Both the position numbers and the translations under genes were made by a program. A stretch of DNA of 64,000 bases from Bacillota bacterium (lineage in GTDB: Bacteria; Bacillota; Clostridia; Oscillospirales; Oscillospiraceae), in assembly GCA_021768085.1 (NCBI GenBank), contig JAETOJ010000001.1, forward strand, positions 117,212 to 181,211, given 5' to 3'. The notes beneath the pieces are model-generated. The model did no database searches. It saw nothing but the letters and a program-made list of their open reading frames with translations, and was not told the DNA's origin. Shown here piece by piece: positions 44,445 to 53,087 of this stretch; position 1 is the first letter of the stretch; the number at the start of each line of letters is the position of its first letter.

Positions 44445-47342
44445 TTAGCCATTCTTCTTTTTGCTGTAGCCCCGGATCAGCGCGACCTCGCCGGCCACCG
44501 CCGCCAGAACCACCACGGCGGAAATGGCATACATCGCGATCTGCCACGCCGCCATGCCGCCGCCGGCACCGTTGGCATAGGCCCGGCTGTTGGCTGTGGT
44601 GTAAAGGATGTTCTTGCAGGCCTGCCGCGCCGCCTGGAGGGAGGTGCCGCTGGTCTTATCGGTGAGCTCGCCCACCTCGATCATCTGAGGCGTGAGGCAG
44701 AAGTCGCCGCCGTTGCGGATCTGGATGTCGGCGTCCTGGTAGCCATAGCCGCCGAAGTAGTCGGTGAGCACCATGCCCCGGAAGCCCCACTCGTCGCGGA
44801 GCACCTTGTTGAGCAGCTCGGGGTTGGCGCCGGCGTACTTGTTGCCGATGTAGTTGAACGCGCTCATCACGGCCATGGACTTGCCCTCGTAGTTCTTCAC
44901 GCACATCTCGAAGGGCTTCAGATAGATTTCCCGGATAGCCTGCTCGTTAGACCAGGTGCACAGCATATCGGTGCGGTGGGTCTCCTGATCGTTGAGGGCG
45001 AAGTGCTTCATGAAGGAGTACACGCCGCTCTCCGCCGCGCCGTTGATGGCGGTGGAGGCCATGGAGCCGGACAGGAAGCCGTCCTCGGAGTAGTACTCGA
45101 AGTTGCGGCCGGAGAAGGAGGTGCGGTGGATGTTCATGGCGGGGGCATACCAGCCGGACACGTCCATCTCGTCGGCCATCTTGCCGATGCTGGCGCCGAA
45201 GTCGTGGGCCAGGTCAGTGTTCCAGGTGGCGGCAATCACCACGCCGGCGGGGAAGCCAATGGACGCCTTCTGGGTGAAGTTGTTGTTGATGGAGGCGGGG
45301 CCGTCGCAGTCCACCTGCTGGGTCTTGCCCACGGAGGAGATGGCCACGCTCTGGTAACCGCCCACGCCGATGAGCTGCACCATGTCGTCCACGGTGAGCT
45401 GATCCAGCAGCTTTTCCCACTGGGGATCGTCGTAGTCCTTGCCCCGCAGATCCACCAGCGTCAGGCCGTTCTTGGCTCCAGTGGTGGGCACCGCGTCGCC
45501 GTCATTGTTGAACTGGGTGGGATCATAGTTGGTGTGGTTGTAGAAGCCCGCCTTCACATCGGCGGCCATCTCGAAATTGGTGGGGGCGGCCACGGCGGCG
45601 TCATGGTTGGCGAAGCCGTCCTTCCGGGACAGGTAGGTCACGTCGCCCTGGGCGTAGCCGAACTGGCTGACGGCGGGGGTCTCGTCGGAGGCGCGACCGT
45701 CGGTGTAGGTGACGGTGGAGCCCACAGTGTAGGTCTTGGAGTCGAGCACGTTGTGGGAATCACTGTTGATGGAGACGATGTAGTCGCCGGCCTCCAGCAC
45801 GTAGGCACCCGCGCCCTGGTAATCGAAGGAGGCCATGTCCTCCGCCTGGAAGGAGATCTTCACGGTCTCGCTCTTGCCCGGCTCCAGGATACCGGTCTTG
45901 TCGAAAGCCACCAGGTTGGCGGCGGACTTCTCAATACCGCCGTTGGTGTAGGGAGGATTGTAGTAGACTTCCACCACGTCCTTGCCGGCCACGCTGCCGG
46001 TATTGGTGACGGTGACGTCAAAGCTGATGGTGCCGTTGGACTCGGTGATGTCGCCCATCTTCTGCTGGAAGGTGGTATAGCTCAGGCCGTAACCGAAGGG
46101 GAACTGCACCGTCTTGTCATAGTCGATGGCGTTCTCCGCAGCAGCAGTCTCATACCAGCGGTAGCCCACGTAGATGCCCTCCACGTAGTTGACGAAGTTG
46201 GGGGTCACGGGGAAACCGTAGGACATGGGGGACACATCGTCCAGGTTGGTATACTGGAACTCGCCGATGTTGTGGAAAGCGGGGATGGCGGTCAGGTCGT
46301 ACACAAAGGTGTCCACCGTCCGGCCGGAGGGGTTGGTCTTGCCGGTGAGAATGTTGCCCAGGGCGTTGAAGCCGGTCTGGCCGGGACCGGGGGCCAGGAT
46401 GATGGACTTGATGGAGGGGTAGTCCTCAATCCAGCCCAGCTCCATGGCGTTGGAGGCGTTGATCACCACCACGACCTTGTCGAACTGGCTGGTGACCTTC
46501 TCGATCATGGCCAGCTCCCGGGTGGTGGGCTCCAGGTAGTGCTTATCCGCGCTCAGATCCTCGGGATACTCGCTGAACCGCAGGCCAGAGGCGGCAAACA
46601 TGGTGCCGCTGCCGTCGTCCTGGAAGGTGTCGGGCACGTTGGGATCCAGGCTTGTGGGCAGGTCCGCGCCTTCGCCGCCCGCCCGGGAGATGACGATCAT
46701 GGCCACGTCGGAGTAGGCGGCGGCCTTGTCGAACATACCGGCGGCGTCATACTCGGCGATGGTGGGCTCGGGGCAGGTCCAGTCCTGGCCCATCATGCCG
46801 ATGTTGGGGCGCTTGTCACGCCAGTCGGTGTAAAACTTAGTCAGATCCTCGTTATACTCGATGCCCGCCTGCTTGATGCCCTCCAGCAGGGTGACGGTGG
46901 GGTACAGCCCAGACAGGGAGCCGGAGCCTGTGCCGCCGTATACGGGGTTGGTGGCGGACCAGCCGAAGGTATTCACCTTGGTGCCCTCCCCCAGGGGAAG
47001 CAGTCCATCATTCTTCAGCAGCACGAAACCCTCGTCCGCGATGTCCTCGCACAGGGCGCTGGCGTCCTGGATGCTGTCCTCGCTGATGTCGCCGCCGCCC
47101 CGCAGGGCCATGCTGACGATGCCGTACAGCGGGCCCGTGAGAATCAAATTGACGATGATCACCAGGGCCACCACGAAGGCCATCCACGCGGAGCCCCGCA
47201 CCAGGCCCTTCAGGGGCTTCTGGATCTTGACGGCCGCGATGGTAACCACGACGGCCAGCACCAGGATCACGGCCAGGGCGATGAGATAGCCCTTGATCAT
47301 GCCCAATGTGGTGATGACGTCGTTCATGTTGATGCCTAACAT
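44445..47342 (-). CDS. Membrane-anchored GH3 glycoside hydrolase with inverted domain order
   Basis: This 965-residue enzyme starts at ATG 47342 after GAGGAGGAAG. Two N-terminal membrane helices (about 15-40 and 47-75) are followed first by the GH3 C-terminal domain (EGFVLLKNDGLLPLGEGTKV), then the fibronectin-III-like domain (GYGLSYTTFQQ), then the barrel domain with GGYQSVAISSVGKTQQVDCDGPAS... in split motifs, KHFALNDQE and a nucleophile region LTDYFGGYG, and finally a third membrane helix near the C-terminus. The order is the reverse of classical GH3 but is known from some Ruminococcus enzymes. Substrate unknown. Confidence 0.9.
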   Translation of the reverse strand: MLGINMNDVITTLGMIKGYLIALAVILVLAVVVTIAAVKIQKPLKGLVRGSAWMAFVVALVIIVNLILTGPLYGIVSMALRGGGDISEDSIQDASALCEDIADEGFVLLKNDGLLPLGEGTKVNTFGWSATNPVYGGTGSGSLSGLYPTVTLLEGIKQAGIEYNEDLTKFYTDWRDKRPNIGMMGQDWTCPEPTIAEYDAAGMFDKAAAYSDVAMIVISRAGGEGADLPTSLDPNVPDTFQDDGSGTMFAASGLRFSEYPEDLSADKHYLEPTTRELAMIEKVTSQFDKVVVVINASNAMELGWIEDYPSIKSIILAPGPGQTGFNALGNILTGKTNPSGRTVDTFVYDLTAIPAFHNIGEFQYTNLDDVSPMSYGFPVTPNFVNYVEGIYVGYRWYETAAAENAIDYDKTVQFPFGYGLSYTTFQQKMGDITESNGTISFDVTVTNTGSVAGKDVVEVYYNPPYTNGGIEKSAANLVAFDKTGILEPGKSETVKISFQAEDMASFDYQGAGAYVLEAGDYIVSINSDSHNVLDSKTYTVGSTVTYTDGRASDETPAVSQFGYAQGDVTYLSRKDGFANHDAAVAAPTNFEMAADVKAGFYNHTNYDPTQFNNDGDAVPTTGAKNGLTLVDLRGKDYDDPQWEKLLDQLTVDDMVQLIGVGGYQSVAISSVGKTQQVDCDGPASINNNFTQKASIGFPAGVVIAATWNTDLAHDFGASIGKMADEMDVSGWYAPAMNIHRTSFSGRNFEYYSEDGFLSGSMASTAINGAAESGVYSFMKHFALNDQETHRTDMLCTWSNEQAIREIYLKPFEMCVKNYEGKSMAVMSAFNYIGNKYAGANPELLNKVLRDEWGFRGMVLTDYFGGYGYQDADIQIRNGGDFCLTPQMIEVGELTDKTSGTSLQAARQACKNILYTTANSRAYANGAGGGMAAWQIAMYAISAVVVLAAVAGEVALIRGYSKKKNG

Positions 47343-47490
47343 TGTTTCTTCCTCCTCATTCACTTTTTGGCGGGCAGTTCCCGCCGGTTGAGGAGAGTGT
47401 AGCACATCTTTTCCGCCCGTGGCGTCGATTTGCGCAAACTGCGGGTTTTTCCGTTCAATCTGCATTTTGCATTGGCAGATTCGCACAACA

Positions 47491-47533
47491 AGCGCCCCTG
47501 CGTTTTTGTCAAACTCAACAACGCAGGGGCGCT
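47491..47533 (+). terminator. GC-rich hairpin after the AgrC-like kinase gene
   Basis: AGCGCCCCTGCGTT (47491-47504) and its complement (47520-47533), with T-run on the plus strand. On the minus strand it lies four bases past the kinase stop and would separate it from the GH3 gene, although the T-tail is weaker there. Confidence 0.75.
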
Positions 47534-47536
47534 TTT

Positions 47537-48868
47537 TCACTTTTTTTCCAGCGGGATCACAAGGCGGATCTCAAACCACCCGTCCTGATCGTGGATGGTC
47601 ATGGTGCCGCCGTATTTTTCCGCCGCGTGGCGGACGGACTTGATGCCATAGCCGTGGTAGACGGCGTCCCCTTTGGTGGTGACAGGCAGGCCGTCCCGGA
47701 ACTGAAGCGGCTCCGGGCAGTAGTTCCCGCACCGTATCACAAGAAAATCCCGCTTGCCGTATACCGCCAGATGGATCAGCCGCTTCTCCCTGTCCTGTAT
47801 GCCCAGCTCGCACTCGATGGCATTGTCCAGGATGTTGCCAAAGATGGTGCACACATCCATCACGTCCAGGAAGTCCAGCCGCGCCCCGTCCGCCACGCAG
47901 GTCAGCTCAATGCCGTGGCGGGCGCAGTAGAGACTCTTGCCGGTGAGCACCGTGTCCAGCACCGAATTGCCCGTCTTGTTCTGGGCTTCGTAGTCCCGGA
48001 TCTCCTCCTCCATGCCGTCCAGGTAGGCGGAGCGCCTGGCGGCGTCCGGCTCTGAGCGCAGCACGGCGATCTGGTGCTTCAGGTCGTGGTACTTGTGGTT
48101 GATGGCCTCGATGCTCTCCCGGGACTGGCGGTATTGGGTGTACTGGTTTTGCAGCACGTTCTGGATGGCGTCCAGCTCCCGCTGCATATAGAGCTCGCAC
48201 CGCTGGACGTGGTAGGCATACAGCATGGCCACCCCGGCCAGATCCACCAGGGTGCGGATATTGTAGATATCCGTCAGCTCCGAGCTGGTGAAGGGAACCT
48301 TGCTGTAGACAAAGCTCAGGTTGCTCAGGAAAAAGCAGGCCAGGGCGATGAGGGCGGGGCTGATGAGCTCCCGGGGGCGGAGGGCGGTGGCAGCCCGGGG
48401 GTCGGCCCGGCGGTTTTCCAGCCACCACATTCCCCCAAAGACGGCGGCGTACACCGCCGCCAGAATGGTCCAGAACAGCGCCCCCTTCCGCGCCCCGTCC
48501 CCCTGCCAGCCCAGGGCGTACACGGAATAGGAGTAGAGCTGCCACTCCAGCGACGCGGCAAATTCCGCCAGCACGAAGGCCCGCACCGTGCAGTACCCCG
48601 CCCCCGCCGGGGGGATATCGCAGCACAGGCTGATCAGCAGCAGCATCAGCCCCACCGCCACGATCATACAGGGCAGCCAGAACAGGAGGCGCAGCCCGTC
48701 GGTGAGGATCAAAAACAGGCATTGGGCGGCCAGCCCCACCCCCAGCACACCCCACAGCCGGGGCCCCCGGAGCCGCCGGGGGTTCCCGCTGATGTAGACA
48801 AGGCAGGCGCACCACTCCGCCAAAGCGGTAACCAGCCGTGGAATATCGGACAGATAGATGGCGTTCAC
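47537..48868 (-). CDS. AgrC/GHKL-type sensor histidine kinase
   Basis: This 443-residue kinase has an N-terminal half with about six membrane helices, then the phospho-acceptor helix NHKYHDLKHQI of the SPOB/AgrC type, and a GHKL ATPase domain with NILDNAIECE and HGYGIKSVRHAAEKY. It pairs with the LytTR response regulator, whose gene overlaps it as ATGA. Such pairs often sense peptides, but no agrB/agrD-like gene is visible in the window. The GH3 genes downstream are possible targets; this is inference. Confidence 0.9.
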   Translation of the reverse strand: MNAIYLSDIPRLVTALAEWCACLVYISGNPRRLRGPRLWGVLGVGLAAQCLFLILTDGLRLLFWLPCMIVAVGLMLLLISLCCDIPPAGAGYCTVRAFVLAEFAASLEWQLYSYSVYALGWQGDGARKGALFWTILAAVYAAVFGGMWWLENRRADPRAATALRPRELISPALIALACFFLSNLSFVYSKVPFTSSELTDIYNIRTLVDLAGVAMLYAYHVQRCELYMQRELDAIQNVLQNQYTQYRQSRESIEAINHKYHDLKHQIAVLRSEPDAARRSAYLDGMEEEIRDYEAQNKTGNSVLDTVLTGKSLYCARHGIELTCVADGARLDFLDVMDVCTIFGNILDNAIECELGIQDREKRLIHLAVYGKRDFLVIRCGNYCPEPLQFRDGLPVTTKGDAVYHGYGIKSVRHAAEKYGGTMTIHDQDGWFEIRLVIPLEKK

Positions 48869-49575
48869 AGAGCGCCCCCTCCCACCTGATCGGCCAGGGC
48901 CTCTAAAAACGGCCCCCGGCGGCCCCGGCTGATGAGCAGCTTATCCCCCCGAACCACGGCGCAGCCGTCCTGGATGCCGTCCACATAGGCCAGGTTGACA
49001 AGATAGCCCTTGTTGCACCGGGCGAAGCCCCGGCCCTCCAGGGCCTCCTCCACCTGCTGAAGGGTGGCGGTGGACGTGTGTATGCCGGAGCGGGTGTGGA
49101 GCATGAGCTGCCGGCCCAGCCGCTCGATGTAGAAGATGCCGTCCACCTTTAGCTTCACCGAGCCTCCCTTCACCGGCACCGCGAGGCAGGCGTCCTCCCG
49201 CTTTTTCGCGTATTGCAGGGCCCTGCCCAGCCGCTGGGCAAAGGAGAAGTAGTTCACCGGCTTGAGAATGTAGTCCAGCGCGTTCACGGAATAGCCCTGG
49301 ATGGCGTACTGGGCCAGGTTGGTAACGAACACGATCACCACCTCCGGATCCAGCTTTCGCACATAGCCCGCCGCCGTCATCCCGTCCATAAAGGGCATAT
49401 CCACATCCATCAGAATCAAGTCAAATTCCGGCCTGTACCGCTCCACCAGATCCTCCCCGTTATCGTAGTGGGTGATCTGGAAGGCCCGGCCTGTCTCCCG
49501 GCCATAGTCTCCGATGTACTGCTCCAGCTGGGTAAAGCACTGGGGATCGTCCTCCGCGATGGCAATGCGGATCAC
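48865..49575 (-). CDS. LytTR-family response regulator
   Basis: This 236-residue regulator starts at GTG 49575 with AGAGGAG upstream. The receiver domain has acidic residues E8/D9/D10, phospho-acceptor D57 in LILMDVDMPF, and the Thr/Lys positions FVTN and ILKPVN; the DNA-binding domain is LytTR (VDGIFYIERLGRQLMLHT, then GFARCNKGYLVNLAYVDGI). It is preceded by a good promoter and overlaps the kinase gene by four bases. Confidence 0.93.
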   Translation of the reverse strand: MIRIAIAEDDPQCFTQLEQYIGDYGRETGRAFQITHYDNGEDLVERYRPEFDLILMDVDMPFMDGMTAAGYVRKLDPEVVIVFVTNLAQYAIQGYSVNALDYILKPVNYFSFAQRLGRALQYAKKREDACLAVPVKGGSVKLKVDGIFYIERLGRQLMLHTRSGIHTSTATLQQVEEALEGRGFARCNKGYLVNLAYVDGIQDGCAVVRGDKLLISRGRRGPFLEALADQVGGGAL

Positions 49576-49628
49576 TTCGCTCACTCCTCTCGCTGACGCC
49601 AGATGCAGGCAGGGCGGCGTTTGAGAAT

Positions 49629-49657
49629 ATTGTATCATGAAAACCGGCTGGCTGCAA
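49629..49657 (-). promoter_or_regulatory. Promoter of the LytTR/AgrC-like pair
   Basis: On the minus strand, TTGCAG (49657-49652), 17-bp spacer and TACAAT (49634-49629), about 55 bp before the GTG start. Confidence 0.75.
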
Positions 49658-49709
49658 CCGCTAATTTTGTGAAAAACCAGTGGTTTTCCCTTTTTCTCCC
49701 TTTTCATAT

Positions 49710-50107
49710 CACTTTTTTAATATAAACGCGAGAAATAAAAGCTGCCATGGACGCCCCGGATACTCCACCGCCCATGGCGCCGGACGCCTTGGAAGATGAA
49801 CACAGGCTCCTATATCCCGGCAGGCGCTCAATCGCCCCCAGAGCATCTGCTATGCAGGAAATCAACTGAGCAAATGCAAAAATGTCATCGCTGCGTGTGC
49901 GATGGAAAAATTTTGGCGCTCCACGGTCTCCCTCCCCCTCTTGGGCGTAAAACGCACCTTCTCCACCCTGTTTTTCTCCCAAAACAGCTTCTTCATTTCA
50001 AATAATCCCTGGCACAGGCCTCCAAATGCCCCGTCTTTCTGCCATCAACTGAACAGATGCCCCAAAGAGGTTTCCGATCTCCTTTCGATGTTTGCTGATT
50101 TTGTCAC
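49710..50107. other. Non-coding interval between divergent operons
   Basis: AT-rich and without a supported gene. Short open frames lack ribosome binding sites and recognisable similarity. Confidence 0.5.
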
Positions 50108-50136
50108 TTGCATAAAATGCAACACTGTGATATGAT
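50108..50136 (+). promoter_or_regulatory. Promoter of the peptide transport operon
   Basis: TTGCAT (50108-50113), 17-bp spacer, TATGAT (50131-50136), 73 bp before the binding-protein start. The surroundings hold a repeated CTTGCAT motif (about 50107 and 50138) that may be an operator. Confidence 0.7.
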
Positions 50137-50208
50137 ACTTGCATCACTTTATTACATTGCCAATTTAATGTTCTAATGTGATAAAATCAGAAAGGATGCG
50201 GATATAGA

Positions 50209-51897
50209 ATGAAAAAGACCATCTCTATGCTGCTGGCGGCGCTGATGCTGTTCAGTCTGGCCGCCTGCGGCGGCGACAAGCCCGGCGCCTCCAACGCCCC
50301 CGGCCAGGGCGGTGACGGCGGCAAATACCTGAATGTCATGCTGTCCACCAACGTCATGTCCCTGGACACCAACCTGGCCACCGACGGCGACTCCTTCGAG
50401 GTCATCGCCGACTGCATCGACGGCCTGATGCAGATGGACGCCGACGGCGCGGCCGTCCCCGCCATCGCTGAGAAGTACGATCTGTCCGACGACGGCCTGA
50501 CCTACACCTTCCATCTGCGGGACGCCAAGTGGGCCAACGGCGACCCCGTCACCGCCAACGATTTCGTGTTCGCCTGGCGGCTGGGCGCCAAGACTAACAT
50601 TGAGTACAACTATATGTTCTGCGACGGCGTGGGCAACGTGAAGAACGCCGACGCCATCGCCGCCGGGGAGGCCGATCCCGAGACCCTGGGCATCAGCGCC
50701 CCGGACGACAAGACCGTGGTGGTGGAGCTCACCGCCCCCGTGTCCTACTTCCCCTCCCTGATGTACTTCCCCGCCTTCTATCCCATCAATGAGAAGTTCT
50801 ACTCCAGCCTGGCGGAGGGCACCTACGGCACCAGCCCCGAGACCTACCTGTCCAACGGCGCCTTCGTGCTGGAGAGCTACACCCCCGGCACCGCCAGCCT
50901 GTCTCTGAAGAAGAACGATACCTATTGGGACGCCGGCCGTGTGAAGCTGGCCGGCATCAACTACCAGGTGGTGGGCTCCTCCGACAACGCCCTCACCGCG
51001 TTTAAGAGCAACACCCTGGATCTGGTGACCATCAACGGCAGCCAGGTGGCCTCCGCCGAGGAGGACTCCACCCTGTCCAGCAAGCTGAAGGTCACCGGCG
51101 CCGGCTATATGTGGTACCTCACCTTCAGCCAGACCGACAAGAACGCCCAGGGCGGTATGCTGGCCAACGCCAACCTGCGTCTGGCCATCTCCAACGCCAT
51201 CGACCGGGAGAGCCTGGTGGATAACTACGTGATGGACGGCTCTCTGGCCACCTACACCGCCGTGCCCCCCCAGTTTGCCGCCAGCGCCACCTCCGGCGAA
51301 GACTTCTCCGCCGACCAGAAGAAGTTTGCCGACTACTGCTCCTTCAACGTGGCCAAGGCCCAGGAGTATTTTGAGACCGCTAAGTCTGAGCTGGGCGTGG
51401 ACAGCTTCGAGTTCACCGTGATCTACGGCAACAACGAGGGCGACGAGGTGGCCAAGGTGGCCCAGGCCATCAAGAGCCAGGTGGAGGAGAACCTCCCCGG
51501 CGTGACCCTGAACCTCCAGCCCATGACCAAGGCCGAGCGTCTGGACAAGATGCAGAATGACAACTACGACGTGGCGCTCACCCGCTGGGGCCCCGACTAC
51601 GCCGACCCCATGACCTACATGGGGATGTGGGTGACCAACAACGCCAATAACTATGGCTTCTGGAGCAACGCCGAGTATGACCAGATCATCAAGGATTGCA
51701 CCACCGGCGCCTATGTCTCCGACTATGACGCCCGCTGGGCCGCCCTGTATGAGGGTGAAGAGCTGGTGATGAAGGAGGCCGTTATCGCGCCCCTGTATAC
51801 CAAGTCCAACGCCAACCTGATTGCGGACGGCGTGTCCGGCATCGAGTTCCACCCCGTCGCCCTGAACCGGGTCTATAAGTCCGTTACCCTGGGCTGA
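50209..51897 (+). CDS. Peptide ABC transporter substrate-binding lipoprotein
   Basis: This 562-residue family-5 solute-binding protein has a lipoprotein signal ending LAAC (Cys about 20) and a Gly/Ala-rich spacer. The body has LMQMDADGAAVPAIAEKYDL, the SBP_bac_5 motif LTYTFHLRDAKWANGDPVTANDFVFAWR, AYFPSLMYFPAF-like and RWGPDYADPMTY segments. It binds oligo- or dipeptides at the outer membrane face and delivers them to the permeases encoded downstream. Lone strong promoter and following terminator suggest it is made in excess over the rest. Confidence 0.94.
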   Translation: MKKTISMLLAALMLFSLAACGGDKPGASNAPGQGGDGGKYLNVMLSTNVMSLDTNLATDGDSFEVIADCIDGLMQMDADGAAVPAIAEKYDLSDDGLTYTFHLRDAKWANGDPVTANDFVFAWRLGAKTNIEYNYMFCDGVGNVKNADAIAAGEADPETLGISAPDDKTVVVELTAPVSYFPSLMYFPAFYPINEKFYSSLAEGTYGTSPETYLSNGAFVLESYTPGTASLSLKKNDTYWDAGRVKLAGINYQVVGSSDNALTAFKSNTLDLVTINGSQVASAEEDSTLSSKLKVTGAGYMWYLTFSQTDKNAQGGMLANANLRLAISNAIDRESLVDNYVMDGSLATYTAVPPQFAASATSGEDFSADQKKFADYCSFNVAKAQEYFETAKSELGVDSFEFTVIYGNNEGDEVAKVAQAIKSQVEENLPGVTLNLQPMTKAERLDKMQNDNYDVALTRWGPDYADPMTYMGMWVTNNANNYGFWSNAEYDQIIKDCTTGAYVSDYDARWAALYEGEELVMKEAVIAPLYTKSNANLIADGVSGIEFHPVALNRVYKSVTLG

Positions 51898-51917
51898 CAC
51901 AAAACAGCAGTATTTGT

Positions 51918-51959
51918 GGGGAGCGGCCCTTCTTCTGAGAGCCGCTCCCCGCCCTTTTT
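51918..51959 (+). terminator. Partial terminator after the binding-protein gene
   Basis: GGGGAGCGGC (51918-51927) pairs with GCCGCTCCCC (51941-51950), then CCCTTTTT. Likely lets only some transcripts into the permease genes, a common arrangement. Confidence 0.85.
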
Positions 51960-51982
51960 CGCCGCAGCCTGTCAGAATTGCC

Positions 51983-52085
51983 GTAGGGGAGGGCCTTGGC
52001 CCTCTCAGGACTGTCAAAAATCCGCGCTCAGCGGGGCGAAAAGATTTTTTCCACACGCTGAGGGAGGGGCAAGCCCCTCCCCTAC
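51983..52085. repeat. MITE-like element with inverted hairpin ends
   Basis: GTAGGGGAGGG-x-CTTGG-CCCTC on the left recurs inverted on the right (GTAGGGGAGGGGCTTGCCCCTCCC read on the minus strand). Each end is itself a small hairpin; the centre is unrelated. It sits inside the transport operon. Confidence 0.6.
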
Positions 52086-52133
52086 TGTGATTTTTACTGC
52101 GGCAGACACAGACCATACTTAATATGTGGGGTA

Positions 52134-53087
52134 ATGCTTATGGTAAAATATACCTTGAAACGGGTTGGGCTGGCCCTGCTCACCCTGTTTCTCATCGTGT
52201 TCCTGCTCTTTGTGCTGGTGCGCATCATGCCCGGCAACCCCTTCCCCTCGGAGCGGATGAGCGCGGAGGCCATCGCGGCCAAGCGGGCGGAGATGGGGCT
52301 GGACGACCCCATCCTGATCCAGTTCGGGCGGTATCTGTCCAACCTTCTGCGGGGCGACTTTGGCAAGGGTACCTCCCTCTACAACGGCGCGCCCATCAAC
52401 ACCGTGCTGGCCACCGCCATCTCCAACTCCTTCCGCATCGGCGGGCTGGCCATCCTGGTGGGTACGGCAGTGGGGCTGCTGCTGGGCATTGTGGCGGCGC
52501 TAAACCGAGGAAAATTCCTGGATCACTTCTGCACTGTGTTCTCCATCATCGGCGTGTGCGTGCCCTCCTACGTGTTTCTGATTTTTTTGCAATACTTCTT
52601 TTCCTTTAAAATTCCTTACTTTCCCTACTTCTTTGATGCCAACCGGTTCCTGTTCTCCTCTGTGCTCCCGTCCCTGTCCCTGAGCCTGTTTACCATGTCC
52701 ACGGTGGCCCGTTTTACCCGCAACGAGATGGTGGAGGTGATGGACAGCGATTACGTCCGGCTGGCAGAGAGCAAGGGACTGTACGGCGGCACGCTGGTGC
52801 GCAAGCACGTTCTGCGCAACGCCCTGGTGCCCATTGTCACGGTGCTGGCCCCGTTGATTGTGGACCTGCTCACCGGTGCTCTGGTGGTAGAAAAGATCTA
52901 CGGCATCAACGGCATTGGCAAGTTGATGGTGGATGCCATCACCGGCGAGGGCGTGGACTACAACTACGTGCTGGCCCTGGGCATCCTCTACTCTGCACTA
53001 TACATTGGGATCATGCTGGTGGTAGATCTGCTCTACGGCCTACTGGATCCCCGCATCCGGGTTTCCGCAAAGGAGGGTGGATCATGA
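52134..53087 (+). CDS. Dipeptide/oligopeptide ABC transporter permease (DppB/OppB-like)
   Basis: This 317-residue permease has an N-terminal helix plus periplasmic loop typical of DppB, about six membrane helices and the EAA-type coupling motif (YVRLAESKGLYGGTLVRKHV) that contacts the ATPases. ATG 52134 (or 52140) has only a weak ribosome binding site. The stop overlaps the next gene as ATGA-type (53084), so the permeases are translationally coupled. The transporter type is inferred from gene order. Confidence 0.93.
   Translation: MLMVKYTLKRVGLALLTLFLIVFLLFVLVRIMPGNPFPSERMSAEAIAAKRAEMGLDDPILIQFGRYLSNLLRGDFGKGTSLYNGAPINTVLATAISNSFRIGGLAILVGTAVGLLLGIVAALNRGKFLDHFCTVFSIIGVCVPSYVFLIFLQYFFSFKIPYFPYFFDANRFLFSSVLPSLSLSLFTMSTVARFTRNEMVEVMDSDYVRLAESKGLYGGTLVRKHVLRNALVPIVTVLAPLIVDLLTGALVVEKIYGINGIGKLMVDAITGEGVDYNYVLALGILYSALYIGIMLVVDLLYGLLDPRIRVSAKEGGS

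Noticed and set aside
44976..47339. Plus-strand open frame opposite the membrane GH3
   Set aside because: Antisense shadow without motifs.
50173..52116. Minus-strand open frame opposite the peptide-binding protein gene
   Set aside because: Gly/Val/His-rich shadow; the plus-strand gene has a lipobox, ribosome binding site and family motifs.
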